From positions 248,001 to 312,000 of the forward strand of contig JAHBUS010000004.1 of the NCBI GenBank assembly GCA_019637955.1: a stretch of DNA of 64,000 nt, read 5' to 3'. The translations under genes were made by a program, and so were the position numbers. Numbering within the stretch: position 1 is the first letter of the stretch; the number at the start of each line of letters is the position of its first letter. Below the pieces are notes generated by a model. That model ran no database searches. It saw only the letters and a list, made by a program, of their open reading frames with translations, and had not been told where the DNA came from. This DNA comes from Pseudobdellovibrionaceae bacterium. GTDB lineage: Bacteria > Bdellovibrionota > Bdellovibrionia > Bdellovibrionales > Bdellovibrionaceae. This document shows positions 9,622 through 18,213 of this stretch, piece by piece.

Positions 9622-10362
9622 TCAGACCACGTGAAGCTTGGCGGTGAACACCGGCTTTTGATCCGCAAGACGCGCGCCTTGAAACTGAATGATTGTCAGG
9701 ACGTCGCTGTTTTCTTGTTCGGGGACGGTCTGAACCGAAATTTCATCGTTGATTTTACTTTCAGCCAAAAAATTCACCTCATAGGCGGCGAGCGTTTGTC
9801 CTTCGCGGAGGATATCGATGGGAATGGCATCCAAAATCCACTGCGCATACTTGGTGTTGTTCACGTGCCGATTGAGATCGATATCGCTATTGCGAACTTG
9901 AAAACGCGCCAGCTCCTGTGCTCCCGGTTGAAACAAAATTTTCTCGGGTTTGTGTTGAAGCTGCGATTCTCGCCGCCAGAGGTGCGCGTAAGCACTCCAG
10001 TCTTGCTCGGCCAATTTTCGCGTGTTCATGTCCATCACCGTAAATGAGCTCGTGCACTCACCGATTTGTCGGTTTTTCGTGAACAGTTGGTAGTCGCGGT
10101 GGACGAACGGGCCTTCAGGTTGACGCAGCCATGTTTTGATTTCAACAGTTTCATTCCACGCGGGCCACTCCTGCATCATCAGTTTTTGCCGGGTAAAAAC
10201 CCACCCCAAACCGGGAGCCAGCTTCACGTCGGCGTTGCGCGCATGCATCCATCCGACGTCTTGGATAAAATTTAAGATGGTGTAAAGTCCCGCGCGGCCC
10301 CGCAGATTCACGAGATACGACGTGACTTTGTACGACTCCGAAAAAACTTGTGAATCGGCCAT
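9622..10362 (-). CDS. Acyl-ACP thioesterase family protein
   Basis: A double-hotdog thioesterase of 246 residues, similar to acyl-[acyl-carrier-protein] thioesterases that release fatty acids from ACP. Family features are the YEV/YKV-like start, GWVFTRQKL, the RDYQLF strand, and the second hotdog with DIDLNRHVNNTKYAQWILD, where Asn and His form the catalytic site. I chose the ATG at 10362 because AAGGGG precedes it. It heads the operon with the kinase and regulator, so the sensor may respond to membrane or fatty-acid state; that is inference. Confidence 0.87.
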   Translation of the reverse strand: MADSQVFSESYKVTSYLVNLRGRAGLYTILNFIQDVGWMHARNADVKLAPGLGWVFTRQKLMMQEWPAWNETVEIKTWLRQPEGPFVHRDYQLFTKNRQIGECTSSFTVMDMNTRKLAEQDWSAYAHLWRRESQLQHKPEKILFQPGAQELARFQVRNSDIDLNRHVNNTKYAQWILDAIPIDILREGQTLAAYEVNFLAESKINDEISVQTVPEQENSDVLTIIQFQGARLADQKPVFTAKLHVV

Positions 10363-10413
10363 GCGGCACCCCTTGCCGCTCAGTTTTAGCATGCGCAGAG
10401 GCCACACATGAAC

Positions 10414-10803
10414 TTATTTTTGTGGAAAGTGCTCGACGTGCACGTCTCCCGTACGACCGAAGTAGGCGACGTTTTTTCCGTCCAGGTAGGCGACGTAAAA
10501 AACGCAGCCCGCCGCACCGATCTCTTTCATAAACTCAGGGTACTTGAGCTGACCCGCTTGCGACTGACGGATCGCGGCCTTGATCTTCTCCGCAGAAAAG
10601 GGGCCGTCCGAAACGAGATCCTGAAGAGAGTCTTGGGTGACGAATGAGGTCCCGTTTGCATCGTAGTACCGATGTTCATGGCGGAGAAGGTCCACCTGAT
10701 AAAAACAAACGCCCTCTCCGACGAGCGTGGCGACCACGTCCGGAAACACGATCTGACCTTTAAGGGTTTGTTCCAAAGTTTTTTCAATGATCTGCGTTCT
10801 CAT
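10414..10803 (-). CDS. DUF1398 family protein
   Basis: A 129-residue protein of the DUF1398 (YbcV-like, sometimes called phage envelope protein) family, function unknown. Family-like stretches are GQIVFPDVVATLVGEGV, YYQVDLL-like FYQVDLL, the central YYDANG, and AGCVFYVAYLDGKNVAYFGR. AAAGGAG precedes the ATG. It lies nine bases downstream of the marR-type gene and is probably co-transcribed and controlled by it. Confidence 0.82.
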   Translation of the reverse strand: MRTQIIEKTLEQTLKGQIVFPDVVATLVGEGVCFYQVDLLRHEHRYYDANGTSFVTQDSLQDLVSDGPFSAEKIKAAIRQSQAGQLKYPEFMKEIGAAGCVFYVAYLDGKNVAYFGRTGDVHVEHFPQK

Positions 10804-10812
10804 AAAACTCCT

Positions 10813-11271
10813 TTACTCCAGGGGAATGCGGGTGAGGTGGTTGAGATCGGCGGTCTTTTTGAGAAGATCCAAAAGTTGACGGCGCTCCGAGGCGCTCAGA
10901 ACCGAAAAGAACGTCTCGTCGTTTTCATCGGCATGACGAGACAGCTGCGGCACCAGAGCCCGGGCGGCGCGCGAGAGACGGATGTCTTGATAACGGCGGT
11001 CCGACGACGCCTCTTTGCGAACGACCAGGTCTTTCTCGACAAGGCGGTCGATCAGCTTCGAAACCGCACCGCGCGTGAGTCCCGTGAGCTGAGCCACCTG
11101 ACTCGGCGCCATGACCTTGTCGCCATCATACATTTCACGAAGAATCACCCATTCGGCAACCGTGACTCCGCTCCCCTCCAAACGGCGCGCAAAAGCCTGA
11201 GACACTTGGTTTGAAACCAATCTCATCCAGAACCCGACATGCTTTCTCAGATCGCTCACAGTCCCCGGCAT
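10813..11271 (-). CDS. MarR family transcriptional regulator
   Basis: A 152-residue winged-helix repressor of the MarR family. The helix-turn-helix and wing read VAQLTGLTRGAVSKLIDRL then SSDRRYQDIRLS, the classic MarR wing with its DRR motif. The ATG at 11271 is chosen over an upstream in-frame extension because it gives the usual family length and sits three bases from a 34-bp palindrome that overlaps the ribosome-binding region. Autoregulation and control of the DUF1398 gene downstream are likely. The ligand cannot be read from sequence. Confidence 0.93.
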   Translation of the reverse strand: MPGTVSDLRKHVGFWMRLVSNQVSQAFARRLEGSGVTVAEWVILREMYDGDKVMAPSQVAQLTGLTRGAVSKLIDRLVEKDLVVRKEASSDRRYQDIRLSRAARALVPQLSRHADENDETFFSVLSASERRQLLDLLKKTADLNHLTRIPLE

Positions 11272-11273
11272 GT

Positions 11274-11307
11274 CTTGATAATAGTTTACTAGGAAACTAT
11301 TATCAAG
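11274..11307 (-). promoter_or_regulatory. 34-bp palindrome, probable MarR operator
   Basis: Perfect 14-base inverted arms (CTTGATAATAGTTT at 11274-11287 and its complement at 11294-11307) flank the spacer ACTAGG. It ends three bases from the regulator's ATG and covers the ribosome-binding region, so a bound dimer could block transcription or initiation. The opposite promoter, for yjdM at 11359, is also close enough to be affected. Confidence 0.75.
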
Positions 11308-11358
11308 CGAAATTGAAACCTGTTGCCAATTGAGATAGGCTCGCGATAACTCTAGTGA

Positions 11359-11718
11359 ATGCAAGACCCGACTCAATGCCCGCAATGCCAATCCGAAAAC
11401 ATTTACGCCGACGGCAACCTCTGGGTGTGTCCAGAATGCTCCCATGAATGGAGTCCGCACCAACCGCAAGCGTCCAAAAGCGAAGCTCCCGTCGACGACG
11501 GTCTGATTCGCGATGCGAACGGCAACGTTCTGAGCGATGGAGACTCCGTCACCGTGATCAAGGAGCTAAAGATCAAAGGCTCCTCTTCAGTCGTTAAAGT
11601 CGGGACCAAGGTGAAGAACATCCGCCTGGTCGACGGTGGCGGCGGGCACGATATCGCCTGCAAAATCGAGGGGCTCGGTGCCATCAATCTGAAGTCCGAG
11701 TTCGTTCGCAAGGCCTGA
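11359..11718 (+). CDS. yjdM: Zinc ribbon protein YjdM (PhnA-like)
   Basis: A 119-residue YjdM/PhnA-type protein. The amino-terminal zinc ribbon has CPQC and CPEC pairs; the carboxy-terminal PhnA domain reads GLIRDANGNVLSDGDSV through VGTKVKNIRLVDG to the end. The family is named for an alkylphosphonate operon, but its members are usually unlinked to phosphonate genes and the role is unclear. Divergent from the marR-type gene, with the palindrome in between. Confidence 0.92.
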   Translation: MQDPTQCPQCQSENIYADGNLWVCPECSHEWSPHQPQASKSEAPVDDGLIRDANGNVLSDGDSVTVIKELKIKGSSSVVKVGTKVKNIRLVDGGGGHDIACKIEGLGAINLKSEFVRKA

Positions 11719-11721
11719 GCG

Positions 11722-12204
11722 CTAGTCCCAGGTTTGCGAGAGCTTGTCCGAGTAAAATCGAAGAGCTTTTTCGTAAGAACGGATCGAGCCGTCGCTGCTG
11801 GTCTCCAACAGCAAAAGAAGCAGCTCCTGAACCGCGCCCTCATGCTCCCCGAGGTTGTGCAAAGTCATCGCACGAAAAACTCGAAGAGCTCGGTTTTGAG
11901 GAAACTCTTCAACCGCTCGGTCCAGCAGGGCGCGCGACTTTTGATACTGACCGAGGCATCGATACGTGCTTCCCAAACCCAGCATCGCGCCCTCGCGGTC
12001 GTGCATAAGCCCGTTTGCCAGTGCGGCTTCGTAATGGGGAACCGCCTTCGACTCCTCGCCCATCGAATCGTACGTCCAGGCGGTCTGGTAATTCACATCC
12101 GGGTCGTCGGGCCGGTGCTGCAAAAGCTGATGGAGCTCTTGCAGCGCCTCTTGCGGACGGCCGTCGTGTCGAAGCTGAATCGCGTGCTCGAGAGAACTTC
12201 TCAT
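11722..12204 (-). CDS. Tetratricopeptide repeat protein
   Basis: A 160-residue helical-repeat protein with several TPR units (GRPQEALQELHQLLQHRPDDPDV; AVPHYEAALANG; QYQKSRALLDRAVEEFP). No signal peptide or catalytic domain is visible, so a protein-binding role is inferred. The ATG at 12204 lies one base after the aminopeptidase stop, which suggests translational coupling. Its 3' end is convergent with yjdM at three bases. Confidence 0.85.
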   Translation of the reverse strand: MRSSLEHAIQLRHDGRPQEALQELHQLLQHRPDDPDVNYQTAWTYDSMGEESKAVPHYEAALANGLMHDREGAMLGLGSTYRCLGQYQKSRALLDRAVEEFPQNRALRVFRAMTLHNLGEHEGAVQELLLLLLETSSDGSIRSYEKALRFYSDKLSQTWD

Positions 12205-12205
12205 C

Positions 12206-14845
12206 TTAAAACGCCGCGCGAATGCGTTGGCAACGCTCGTCCTCTTCAATGCTCTTTTTCATGGCGATCAGAAGCGAGTGATTCATTTCTTTCTCGCTCT
12301 CCAATCGCGATTTCAGCTTTCCGGAAGCCGCGCCTTCGCAGCGCAGAGGCAAGAGGCCAAAGACCACGGTGCGGACGCGCCCCTCTTCTTCGGATTTCTT
12401 GTTTTTTGCAAGGTAGTCGTAAAAGAGCGGTTCGTATTTGGCCTTCAGTTCGAGCTGCTCCAAAGGAAACAAGCCGTACATCACCGCTTGAGAATCCGCG
12501 AGACTTCTTTGCGTGTCTTTCTTGGTGAACTCTTGAATCCATTTTTCTTTGACCGAGGCCTGCGGGACCACGGCCTCCGCCGCCAAGGCCCACTTCTGTC
12601 CGCGGTCCGAAGGATCGGATTTGCGTGCGGATTCGAAGACCTCGTTCGCTTTCGGGTGCCCGAAGCGCTTCAGAAGATGGACGACGCTCCATCTGCGGTC
12701 CGGATCCAAGGGAAATTTGGCAGACACCCGACCGGATTTAAAATACTCATAGGCCTGATCCAAAGCTCGCGGACTCTCGGAAACGCTCAAGAAGCTGTCG
12801 AACCAAAACTTCTCGTCGTCGGATCCCGACTTTGATGCTTTCATGCGGGCCAGGAAATTCTCTTCCATTTTCAGTCGGAAATCGTTCTTGGCTTTGCGCT
12901 GATCCTCGGTCGTGACGGGCCAATACGAGAGGATCGCTCCGCGCCAGCTTTGAATTGTTCCCACCACTTGTCGCAGAATGATTTGGTCCGTCTCTTTGGC
13001 GAAATTATTCTCGACGGTTTCAATGTAGGCTTTCAAACTCATCTCGGACGAGCGGACCATGCGCCAGAGGTCGTTCCAAACCAACGAGCGCACCAACGCA
13101 TCGTCGAGGCCGCTCAAATTTTTCTTCAGCGAATCCAGACTCTTCGTATCGAGTTTCACGTTCACATAGGCGTGGTCGTTTTTATTCGGGTAAACCGCCG
13201 CTGGGCAGGCCCAGTCTCCGCGCAGCGTTTGCTTTTCGGGTTGGACAAAATCAGCGCGGACCGTGTCGATCGATTTGAGCGAGCCCTTTTCGTCGCCATA
13301 CAGCCCGACCTCAAAGGACTGCGGACGAAACCTGGCGCCGGTCGAGGGCGTCAACTCAAGACCGATGGACTTCAGCCGTCCCGCCTCGCAAGTCCAAGAC
13401 GCCGCGATCTGATCGGTGCCGGATTGCTTCAGCCAACGCTCGGCCCAAAACGTGAGATCTTTATCGGTCTGCGCCTGCAAGGAAGCGATAAAGTCTTTGA
13501 GCTGGGTGTTCTGATAGGCGTGGGTTTTGAAGTACTGCTGAACCCCTTTTTCAAAAGCGGCCGGCGTCATGTAGTAGCGAAGCTGCTTCATCACCGAAGC
13601 GCCTTTGTTGTAAGTGATGCCATCAAAATTGGCCATCGCCTCTTTGACGCGCGTGACGTGCGCTTCGATCGGGTGTGTGGTGGAGAGCGCATCCTCGGCG
13701 TAGGCGCCGCGCTTCGTGCCCGCCGCGAAATCCTGCCACGCCTCTTTGAATTCGGTCGCCTCGCTCAGCGCCATCGACGCCATCAAGGTCGCGAAGCTCT
13801 CGTTGAGCCAAAGATCATTCCACCATTTCATGGTCACCAAGTCGCCGAACCACATATGCGCCATCTCGTGCAACAACAGGCCTGCAACTTGACGGCGCTG
13901 ACTGCGCGTGGTTTCGGAGCGAGGCACGACGCCTTCGGTGTAGGTCACCGCCGCGACGTTCTCCATGCCGCCGGCGTTGAACTCGGGAACCACGAGCTGA
14001 TCGTACTTTTTAAACGGATAAGGGTACGCGAACGTCCGCCCAAAATAGGCCAGGCCTTGCTTGGTGATTTTGAACCACTCTTTCGTATCAAGGTACTTCG
14101 CCAAAGCCGGACGGATGAAGAGGCGGAGCGGAATGTCTTGATAGCGGTCCGTGAAGACTTTGTAGGGACCCGCATGCAAAGAGTAGATGTAAGTCGAAAT
14201 TTTGGGCGATGCCGGGAACTCCCAGATCGTGACCGGCCCCTTGGCCGTTTTTCGCGTTTCCATGACCGACGTGATCACCTGCCAATGTTTCGGGACGGCC
14301 ACTTGCATCTTGATCGTCGCGCGAAGATCCGGCTGATCGAAGCAAGGCATAAAGCGGTTGGCATCGTAAGGCTCAAACTGTGTATGGAGATAGTACTGCG
14401 AGTCTTCGGGATCTTTGAACCGGTGCAACCCATCGCCGGTCTTGGAGTATTTTTGTTTGTAGGCGATCTCCACTTTATTTTGACCTTGGATCAAGTGCGC
14501 CGATGGCAGGACGATCCAATACGGTTTCTTTGCCGAGAGATCGAGAGCGATGCCATTCACGAGAAGGTGCGTGACCGTTCCCTCAAAAAAATCCAGACGC
14601 AGGTCTTGGTCGTTTTTCGAAAGATCGAACTGAATTTTCATGGTCCCCGAGTATTCGTCGCCCGGCTGATCAAGATTGAGACTCAAGTCGTACTCGATGT
14701 TGGAGAGACGTTCGAAGCGGGACTGAGCCTCGCTCCATTGAAGGTCGGCGACGGTTTCTGGCGTCGCCATTTGTTTCGAAGCCAAGGGTGCGCTCGAACA
14801 TTGAACCAAGAACAAGGACAAAATCGCAATCCATAGACGCTTCAT
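12206..14845 (-). CDS. M1 family aminopeptidase, lipoprotein
   Basis: An 879-residue zinc aminopeptidase of the M1 (aminopeptidase N) family. A lipoprotein signal ends at LVQC (Cys16), so it is probably anchored in the envelope. The exopeptidase motif GGMEN (Gly-Gly variant of GAMEN) lies near residue 292, and zinc site HEMAH near 325 with the downstream Glu in NESFATLMA. The long carboxy-terminal region is of the ERAP1-like type. GGAGGTG precedes the ATG. The likely task is trimming peptides outside the cytoplasm. Confidence 0.95.
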   Translation of the reverse strand: MKRLWIAILSLFLVQCSSAPLASKQMATPETVADLQWSEAQSRFERLSNIEYDLSLNLDQPGDEYSGTMKIQFDLSKNDQDLRLDFFEGTVTHLLVNGIALDLSAKKPYWIVLPSAHLIQGQNKVEIAYKQKYSKTGDGLHRFKDPEDSQYYLHTQFEPYDANRFMPCFDQPDLRATIKMQVAVPKHWQVITSVMETRKTAKGPVTIWEFPASPKISTYIYSLHAGPYKVFTDRYQDIPLRLFIRPALAKYLDTKEWFKITKQGLAYFGRTFAYPYPFKKYDQLVVPEFNAGGMENVAAVTYTEGVVPRSETTRSQRRQVAGLLLHEMAHMWFGDLVTMKWWNDLWLNESFATLMASMALSEATEFKEAWQDFAAGTKRGAYAEDALSTTHPIEAHVTRVKEAMANFDGITYNKGASVMKQLRYYMTPAAFEKGVQQYFKTHAYQNTQLKDFIASLQAQTDKDLTFWAERWLKQSGTDQIAASWTCEAGRLKSIGLELTPSTGARFRPQSFEVGLYGDEKGSLKSIDTVRADFVQPEKQTLRGDWACPAAVYPNKNDHAYVNVKLDTKSLDSLKKNLSGLDDALVRSLVWNDLWRMVRSSEMSLKAYIETVENNFAKETDQIILRQVVGTIQSWRGAILSYWPVTTEDQRKAKNDFRLKMEENFLARMKASKSGSDDEKFWFDSFLSVSESPRALDQAYEYFKSGRVSAKFPLDPDRRWSVVHLLKRFGHPKANEVFESARKSDPSDRGQKWALAAEAVVPQASVKEKWIQEFTKKDTQRSLADSQAVMYGLFPLEQLELKAKYEPLFYDYLAKNKKSEEEGRVRTVVFGLLPLRCEGAASGKLKSRLESEKEMNHSLLIAMKKSIEEDERCQRIRAAF

Positions 14846-14959
14846 GCACGCACCTCCAAGTGAGTCTCGTTAGTCTCGAGTAACTTGAGCCCCGCGATCA
14901 AGCCCTGGCGCGGCGCTCGGAACGGTGCTAAACTCGCCCTTAACTAGATCGGATCTTCA

Positions 14960-16162
14960 ATGAGCTCTCCCATCCCCGCCCCTCCTCGCAGTCTTGTTTT
15001 TTTGCTGGCCGCTGCGGTCGGCATCACCGCCGCCAACCTCTACTACGCACAGCCGCTCGTCGCGATGATCAGCCATGCCCTGGGCTTGGCTCCCGAAGCC
15101 GCCGGGCTTGTCGTGACGTTCACGCAGATCGGTTACGGCCTCGGCGTCTTGATGGTCGTTCCTCTTGGCGACATGCTCGAAAACAAGAAGCTGATCTTGA
15201 CGATGATCGCCCTCACGGTTTTAGGTCTTCTCGGTTTGGCGTTTGCAACTTCCATCATTCCCTATTTTGCCGCCGCCTTCGCCACCGGACTCGGCGCATC
15301 GACCGTGCAAATCATCGTTCCTTATTCGGCGGACTTGGTTCCCGAGCACAAACGGGGCGAGATTGTCGGCAGCCTGATGAGCGGTTTGATGATCGGGATC
15401 ATGCTCTCGCGCCCGGTCGCGAGTTTTTTGACGGACCTCTTTTCGTGGCATGCGGTGTTCGTCGTCTCGGGGGCGCTGATGCTTCTGCTCGCGTTCATGC
15501 TTCATCGCGTTTTGCCTCCGCGCCGCCCAAAGCAGCAGACGCCCCTGTCTTACCCGCGCCTCTTAAAATCCATGCTCAAGCTGATGGTGACCGTCAAAGT
15601 GCTGCGCCGGCGCGCGATCTATCAGGCCTTTCTCTTCGGTGCATTCTGTCTGTTCTGGACCGCAAGTCCTTTGCTTTTGGCCGGACCTGACTTTCAGTTT
15701 TCACAAATTAAAATCGCGATTTTCGCTTTGGTCGGCGTCGCGGGAGCGGTTTCGGCACCCTTCGCGGGCCGCGCCGCCGATCGCGGCCATGGTCAAGCCG
15801 CCACGGCCCTGGCACTTCTTGGATCCTCGATCTCCTTCGGCTTGGGACTTCTATTTGAAGCGGGGTCTTTGATGGCGCTTCTGGCTCTGGTCCTCTCGGC
15901 CATCTTGCTCGATGCGGGCGTCAGTGCGAACTTGGTTCTGGGGCAACGCGCGATCTTTTCGCTCCAACCGGAACTGCGCGGACGCTTAAATGCGCTTTAC
16001 ATCGCCACGATTTTCGTCGGCGGAGCGTCGGGTTCGGCCCTTGCGGCCTGGTCTTACGCCAAAGGTGGTTGGCAGCTCACGGCACTTTGCGGATTCGCCA
16101 TGCCGATCTGTGCGTTTCTTTACTTTTTGACCGAAAGACCCCGCCTCACGCGGGGGTCTTAA
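14960..16162 (+). CDS. MFS transporter
   Basis: A 400-residue major facilitator transporter with about twelve hydrophobic segments. The start LLAAAVGITAANLYYAQPL and the following loop GDMLENKKL resemble the YgaY/NepI-like drug or nucleoside efflux group. The substrate cannot be told. The 3' end overlaps the convergent aldo/keto reductase gene by 17 bases, and a terminator-like hairpin lies in this overlap. Confidence 0.92.
   Translation: MSSPIPAPPRSLVFLLAAAVGITAANLYYAQPLVAMISHALGLAPEAAGLVVTFTQIGYGLGVLMVVPLGDMLENKKLILTMIALTVLGLLGLAFATSIIPYFAAAFATGLGASTVQIIVPYSADLVPEHKRGEIVGSLMSGLMIGIMLSRPVASFLTDLFSWHAVFVVSGALMLLLAFMLHRVLPPRRPKQQTPLSYPRLLKSMLKLMVTVKVLRRRAIYQAFLFGAFCLFWTASPLLLAGPDFQFSQIKIAIFALVGVAGAVSAPFAGRAADRGHGQAATALALLGSSISFGLGLLFEAGSLMALLALVLSAILLDAGVSANLVLGQRAIFSLQPELRGRLNALYIATIFVGGASGSALAAWSYAKGGWQLTALCGFAMPICAFLYFLTERPRLTRGS
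16134..16160. terminator. Hairpin in the 3' overlap of two convergent genes
   Basis: AAGACCCCGC (16135-16144) pairs with GCGGGGGTCTT (16150-16160), with one bulged G and a short loop. The hairpin ends in A-rich and T-rich flanks on either side, so it could act in both directions. It lies inside the coding ends of the transporter and the reductase, overlapping both stop codons. Terminator function is inferred. Confidence 0.6.
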
Positions 16163-17108
16163 GGTCGGTGGCATCGAGTTTTCCGATTTGCGTGGGCGTT
16201 AAACGTACATCCGCGGCGCCCAACACTTCATTCAGCTGCTCCAGGTTGGTCGCACTCACGATCGGCGCGGTGACGACCGGTTTGTGCAGCAGCCAAGCCA
16301 ATGACACTTGAGTCGGCGTCGCCTTCGTCTCGGCCGCCACCTCATCGAGCGCTTTCAGAAGGCGAAGGCCTTTTTCGTTGACGTAATTTTTAGCGACGCC
16401 CGAGCCGCGAACGCTCTTACCGGCATCATCGACAGATCGGTATTTTCCGGTCAGAAATCCGCTCGCGAGCGAAGAGTAAGTCAAAGCCCCGATCTGAAAC
16501 TCACGACAAACCGGTTCGAGATCTCTTTCGAAATCTTCGCGGTCGTAAAGATTGTAACGAGGCTGCAACGTCTGATACGCCGAGATTTTCTTTTCGCGGC
16601 TGACCTTTAAAGCCTCTCGCAGGCGCGCGCCCGTGTAGTTCGAGGCTCCGATCAGACGAACCTTGCCTTGTTTTTTCAATTCGTCAAAGGCAGACAGGGT
16701 CTCTTCGAGCGCGGCCGTCGGATCATCCTGATGAGCTTGATAAAGATCGATGTAATCCGTTTGGAGACGCTGAAGCGACTCTTCGACGGACTTAAAAATA
16801 TAGTCTTTGCGGAGGCCCGTTTTTCCGGGACTCATTTGCATTCCGACTTTCGTGGCGATCACGATGCGCGAACGGTTTCCACGCGACTTCATCCATTTTC
16901 CAATGATGGCTTCGGACTCTCCTCCCTGGTGACCGGGCACCCAATTGGAGTAAATATCGGCCGTGTCGATCGCGTTAAAGCCTCGGGCCACAAAGGCGTC
17001 GAGCAGTTCAAATGAACGCGCTTCATCCGCGGTCCACCCAAAAACGTTGCCGCCAAACATCAAAGGTCCGATGCGAAGATCCGAATGCGCCAAGTGGCGA
17101 AGTTCCAT
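16146..17108 (-). CDS. Aldo/keto reductase
   Basis: A 320-residue NADPH-dependent aldo/keto reductase. The catalytic tetrad is visible: Asp in FNAIDTADIYS, Tyr in DIYSNW, Lys in IATKVG and His in YQAHQDDP. The nucleotide-binding end has LIGASNY and YSSLASGFLTGKYR. I chose the ATG at 17108 because GGAGGTG precedes it closely; an upstream in-frame codon at 17138 adds ten unlike residues. The physiological carbonyl substrate is unknown. Confidence 0.94.
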   Translation of the reverse strand: MELRHLAHSDLRIGPLMFGGNVFGWTADEARSFELLDAFVARGFNAIDTADIYSNWVPGHQGGESEAIIGKWMKSRGNRSRIVIATKVGMQMSPGKTGLRKDYIFKSVEESLQRLQTDYIDLYQAHQDDPTAALEETLSAFDELKKQGKVRLIGASNYTGARLREALKVSREKKISAYQTLQPRYNLYDREDFERDLEPVCREFQIGALTYSSLASGFLTGKYRSVDDAGKSVRGSGVAKNYVNEKGLRLLKALDEVAAETKATPTQVSLAWLLHKPVVTAPIVSATNLEQLNEVLGAADVRLTPTQIGKLDATDLKTPA

Positions 17109-17268
17109 AGACACCTCCGCCGGGAATGTTCGTGGCAAGAATCCCCGCTTGTCACGCTGTAAATGAGCTTATAGCCGCTGAGCGCTGGACCTCATCTTGC
17201 AATCGCTCAACTTGAGTTCAGCAATGGACTTTCACAAAAAAAGTAACTGAAGCAAAAGGAGAAGACAC

Positions 17269-17613
17269 ATGGCAACGACGACAATGGGAACAAACACCAC
17301 GACGACCACCACGCGTTCGTACAAAAATGGACAAAACAAAACTCTTTACTGGGCGATCGGAATCGCCGTTGTCTTGGTGCTTGCAATCGCTTTTGCAATG
17401 ACAAGACCCGCCGAAGCTCCCACAGCGCCCGCTCCGACCACAACCACCACGGAGTCAACAACGACCGACACCATGATGGAAACCAATGCGGGAGCCGTCG
17501 ACAGCACTCGTGACCCCGCGGCCGTTCAACCGGTTGATCCCGCTTTGAACAACAATCAAGTTCTCGAGAACCCCTCGGATCCGAACGCGCGTCCGACGGA
17601 CACCACTCGTTAA
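17269..17613 (+). CDS. Small Thr/Pro-rich single-span membrane protein
   Basis: A 114-residue protein of no family I recognise. A Thr-rich cytoplasmic start is followed by one hydrophobic helix (LYWAIGIAVVLVLAIAFAM, about residues 25-44). The rest is a low-complexity Thr/Pro/Ala/Asn tail of about 70 residues, probably disordered and outside the cytoplasm. A good ribosome site (AAAGGAGAA) precedes the ATG and a terminator follows. The gene looks real, monocistronic and probably well expressed; its role is unknown. Confidence 0.8.
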   Translation: MATTTMGTNTTTTTTRSYKNGQNKTLYWAIGIAVVLVLAIAFAMTRPAEAPTAPAPTTTTTESTTTDTMMETNAGAVDSTRDPAAVQPVDPALNNNQVLENPSDPNARPTDTTR

Positions 17614-17640
17614 TTCATTCATTTGAAAGAATATGAAGAA

Positions 17641-18189
17641 TTAGACCGGCTCGTTGGGCCGGTCTTTTTCAATGAGTTCTTTGAGATTTTCAATCCCACG
17701 TGAAAACTCATCGGCGACCATCTTCTCGCAATCGATCATGACGACGATCAGCTTTCCGAAAAAGCCACCCTCACCGCTCATCGCCCAAGTAAAACGTGTT
17801 CCATTCATTTCGGTCTTCAGAGTGTACTCGACAAGATTGTCGGCCTTGAAAGGCCTGAGCATTTGCAGCCTGAGCTCCACCCGTTCGTTGGGAATCACTT
17901 TCAGAATTTGAATGCTGCCGGACCCCACGTCTTTGTTTCCGTCAAAGTCCATGCGTCCACCCGGCTGATCTTCGGGTCCACTGAAAGACTTTTTCATCTT
18001 GGGATCTTTGCGCTCGTAAGGCGACCACTGCGATCCCAGCTTCAGGTTGCTGATGTACGGAAATATTTTTTCGGGAGGCGCCTGAATCAGACCGCTGCGC
18101 TCATAGCGGAACCGCCCATTTCGAGTGGCGACATAGATCAGAAAAAGCGCCAGCAGGCCGCCGGCGACCAAAGCAAACGTTGCGATCAT
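17641..18189 (-). CDS. SRPBCC family protein
   Basis: A 182-residue protein with an amino-terminal hydrophobic anchor (residues 1-20) and a START/SRPBCC lipid-binding-like domain. Typical stretches are PPEKIFPYISNLKLGSQWSPYERKDP, VIPNERVELRLQMLRPF and TRFTWAMSGEG. GGGGGAG lies before the ATG. Members bind hydrophobic ligands, but no ligand can be inferred here. It follows the alcohol dehydrogenase gene by 24 bases and may be co-transcribed. Confidence 0.88.
   Translation of the reverse strand: MIATFALVAGGLLALFLIYVATRNGRFRYERSGLIQAPPEKIFPYISNLKLGSQWSPYERKDPKMKKSFSGPEDQPGGRMDFDGNKDVGSGSIQILKVIPNERVELRLQMLRPFKADNLVEYTLKTEMNGTRFTWAMSGEGGFFGKLIVVMIDCEKMVADEFSRGIENLKELIEKDRPNEPV
17643..17669 (+). 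terminator. Rho-independent terminator
   Basis: AGACCGGC (17643-17650) and GCCGGTCT (17658-17665) form a perfect 8-bp stem with a 7-base loop, followed by a T run to 17669. It ends the small Thr-rich gene. It also overlaps the last codons of the convergent SRPBCC gene, whose stop is at 17641-17643. Confidence 0.8.
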
Positions 18190-18213
18190 TGGATCTCCCC
18201 CTTCGGAAAGATC

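Noticed and set aside
12950-14836. A 628-codon open frame opposite the aminopeptidase gene
   Set aside because: It mirrors the M1 gene on the other strand, has no family-like sequence, and its length is explained by the high GC3 of the real gene.
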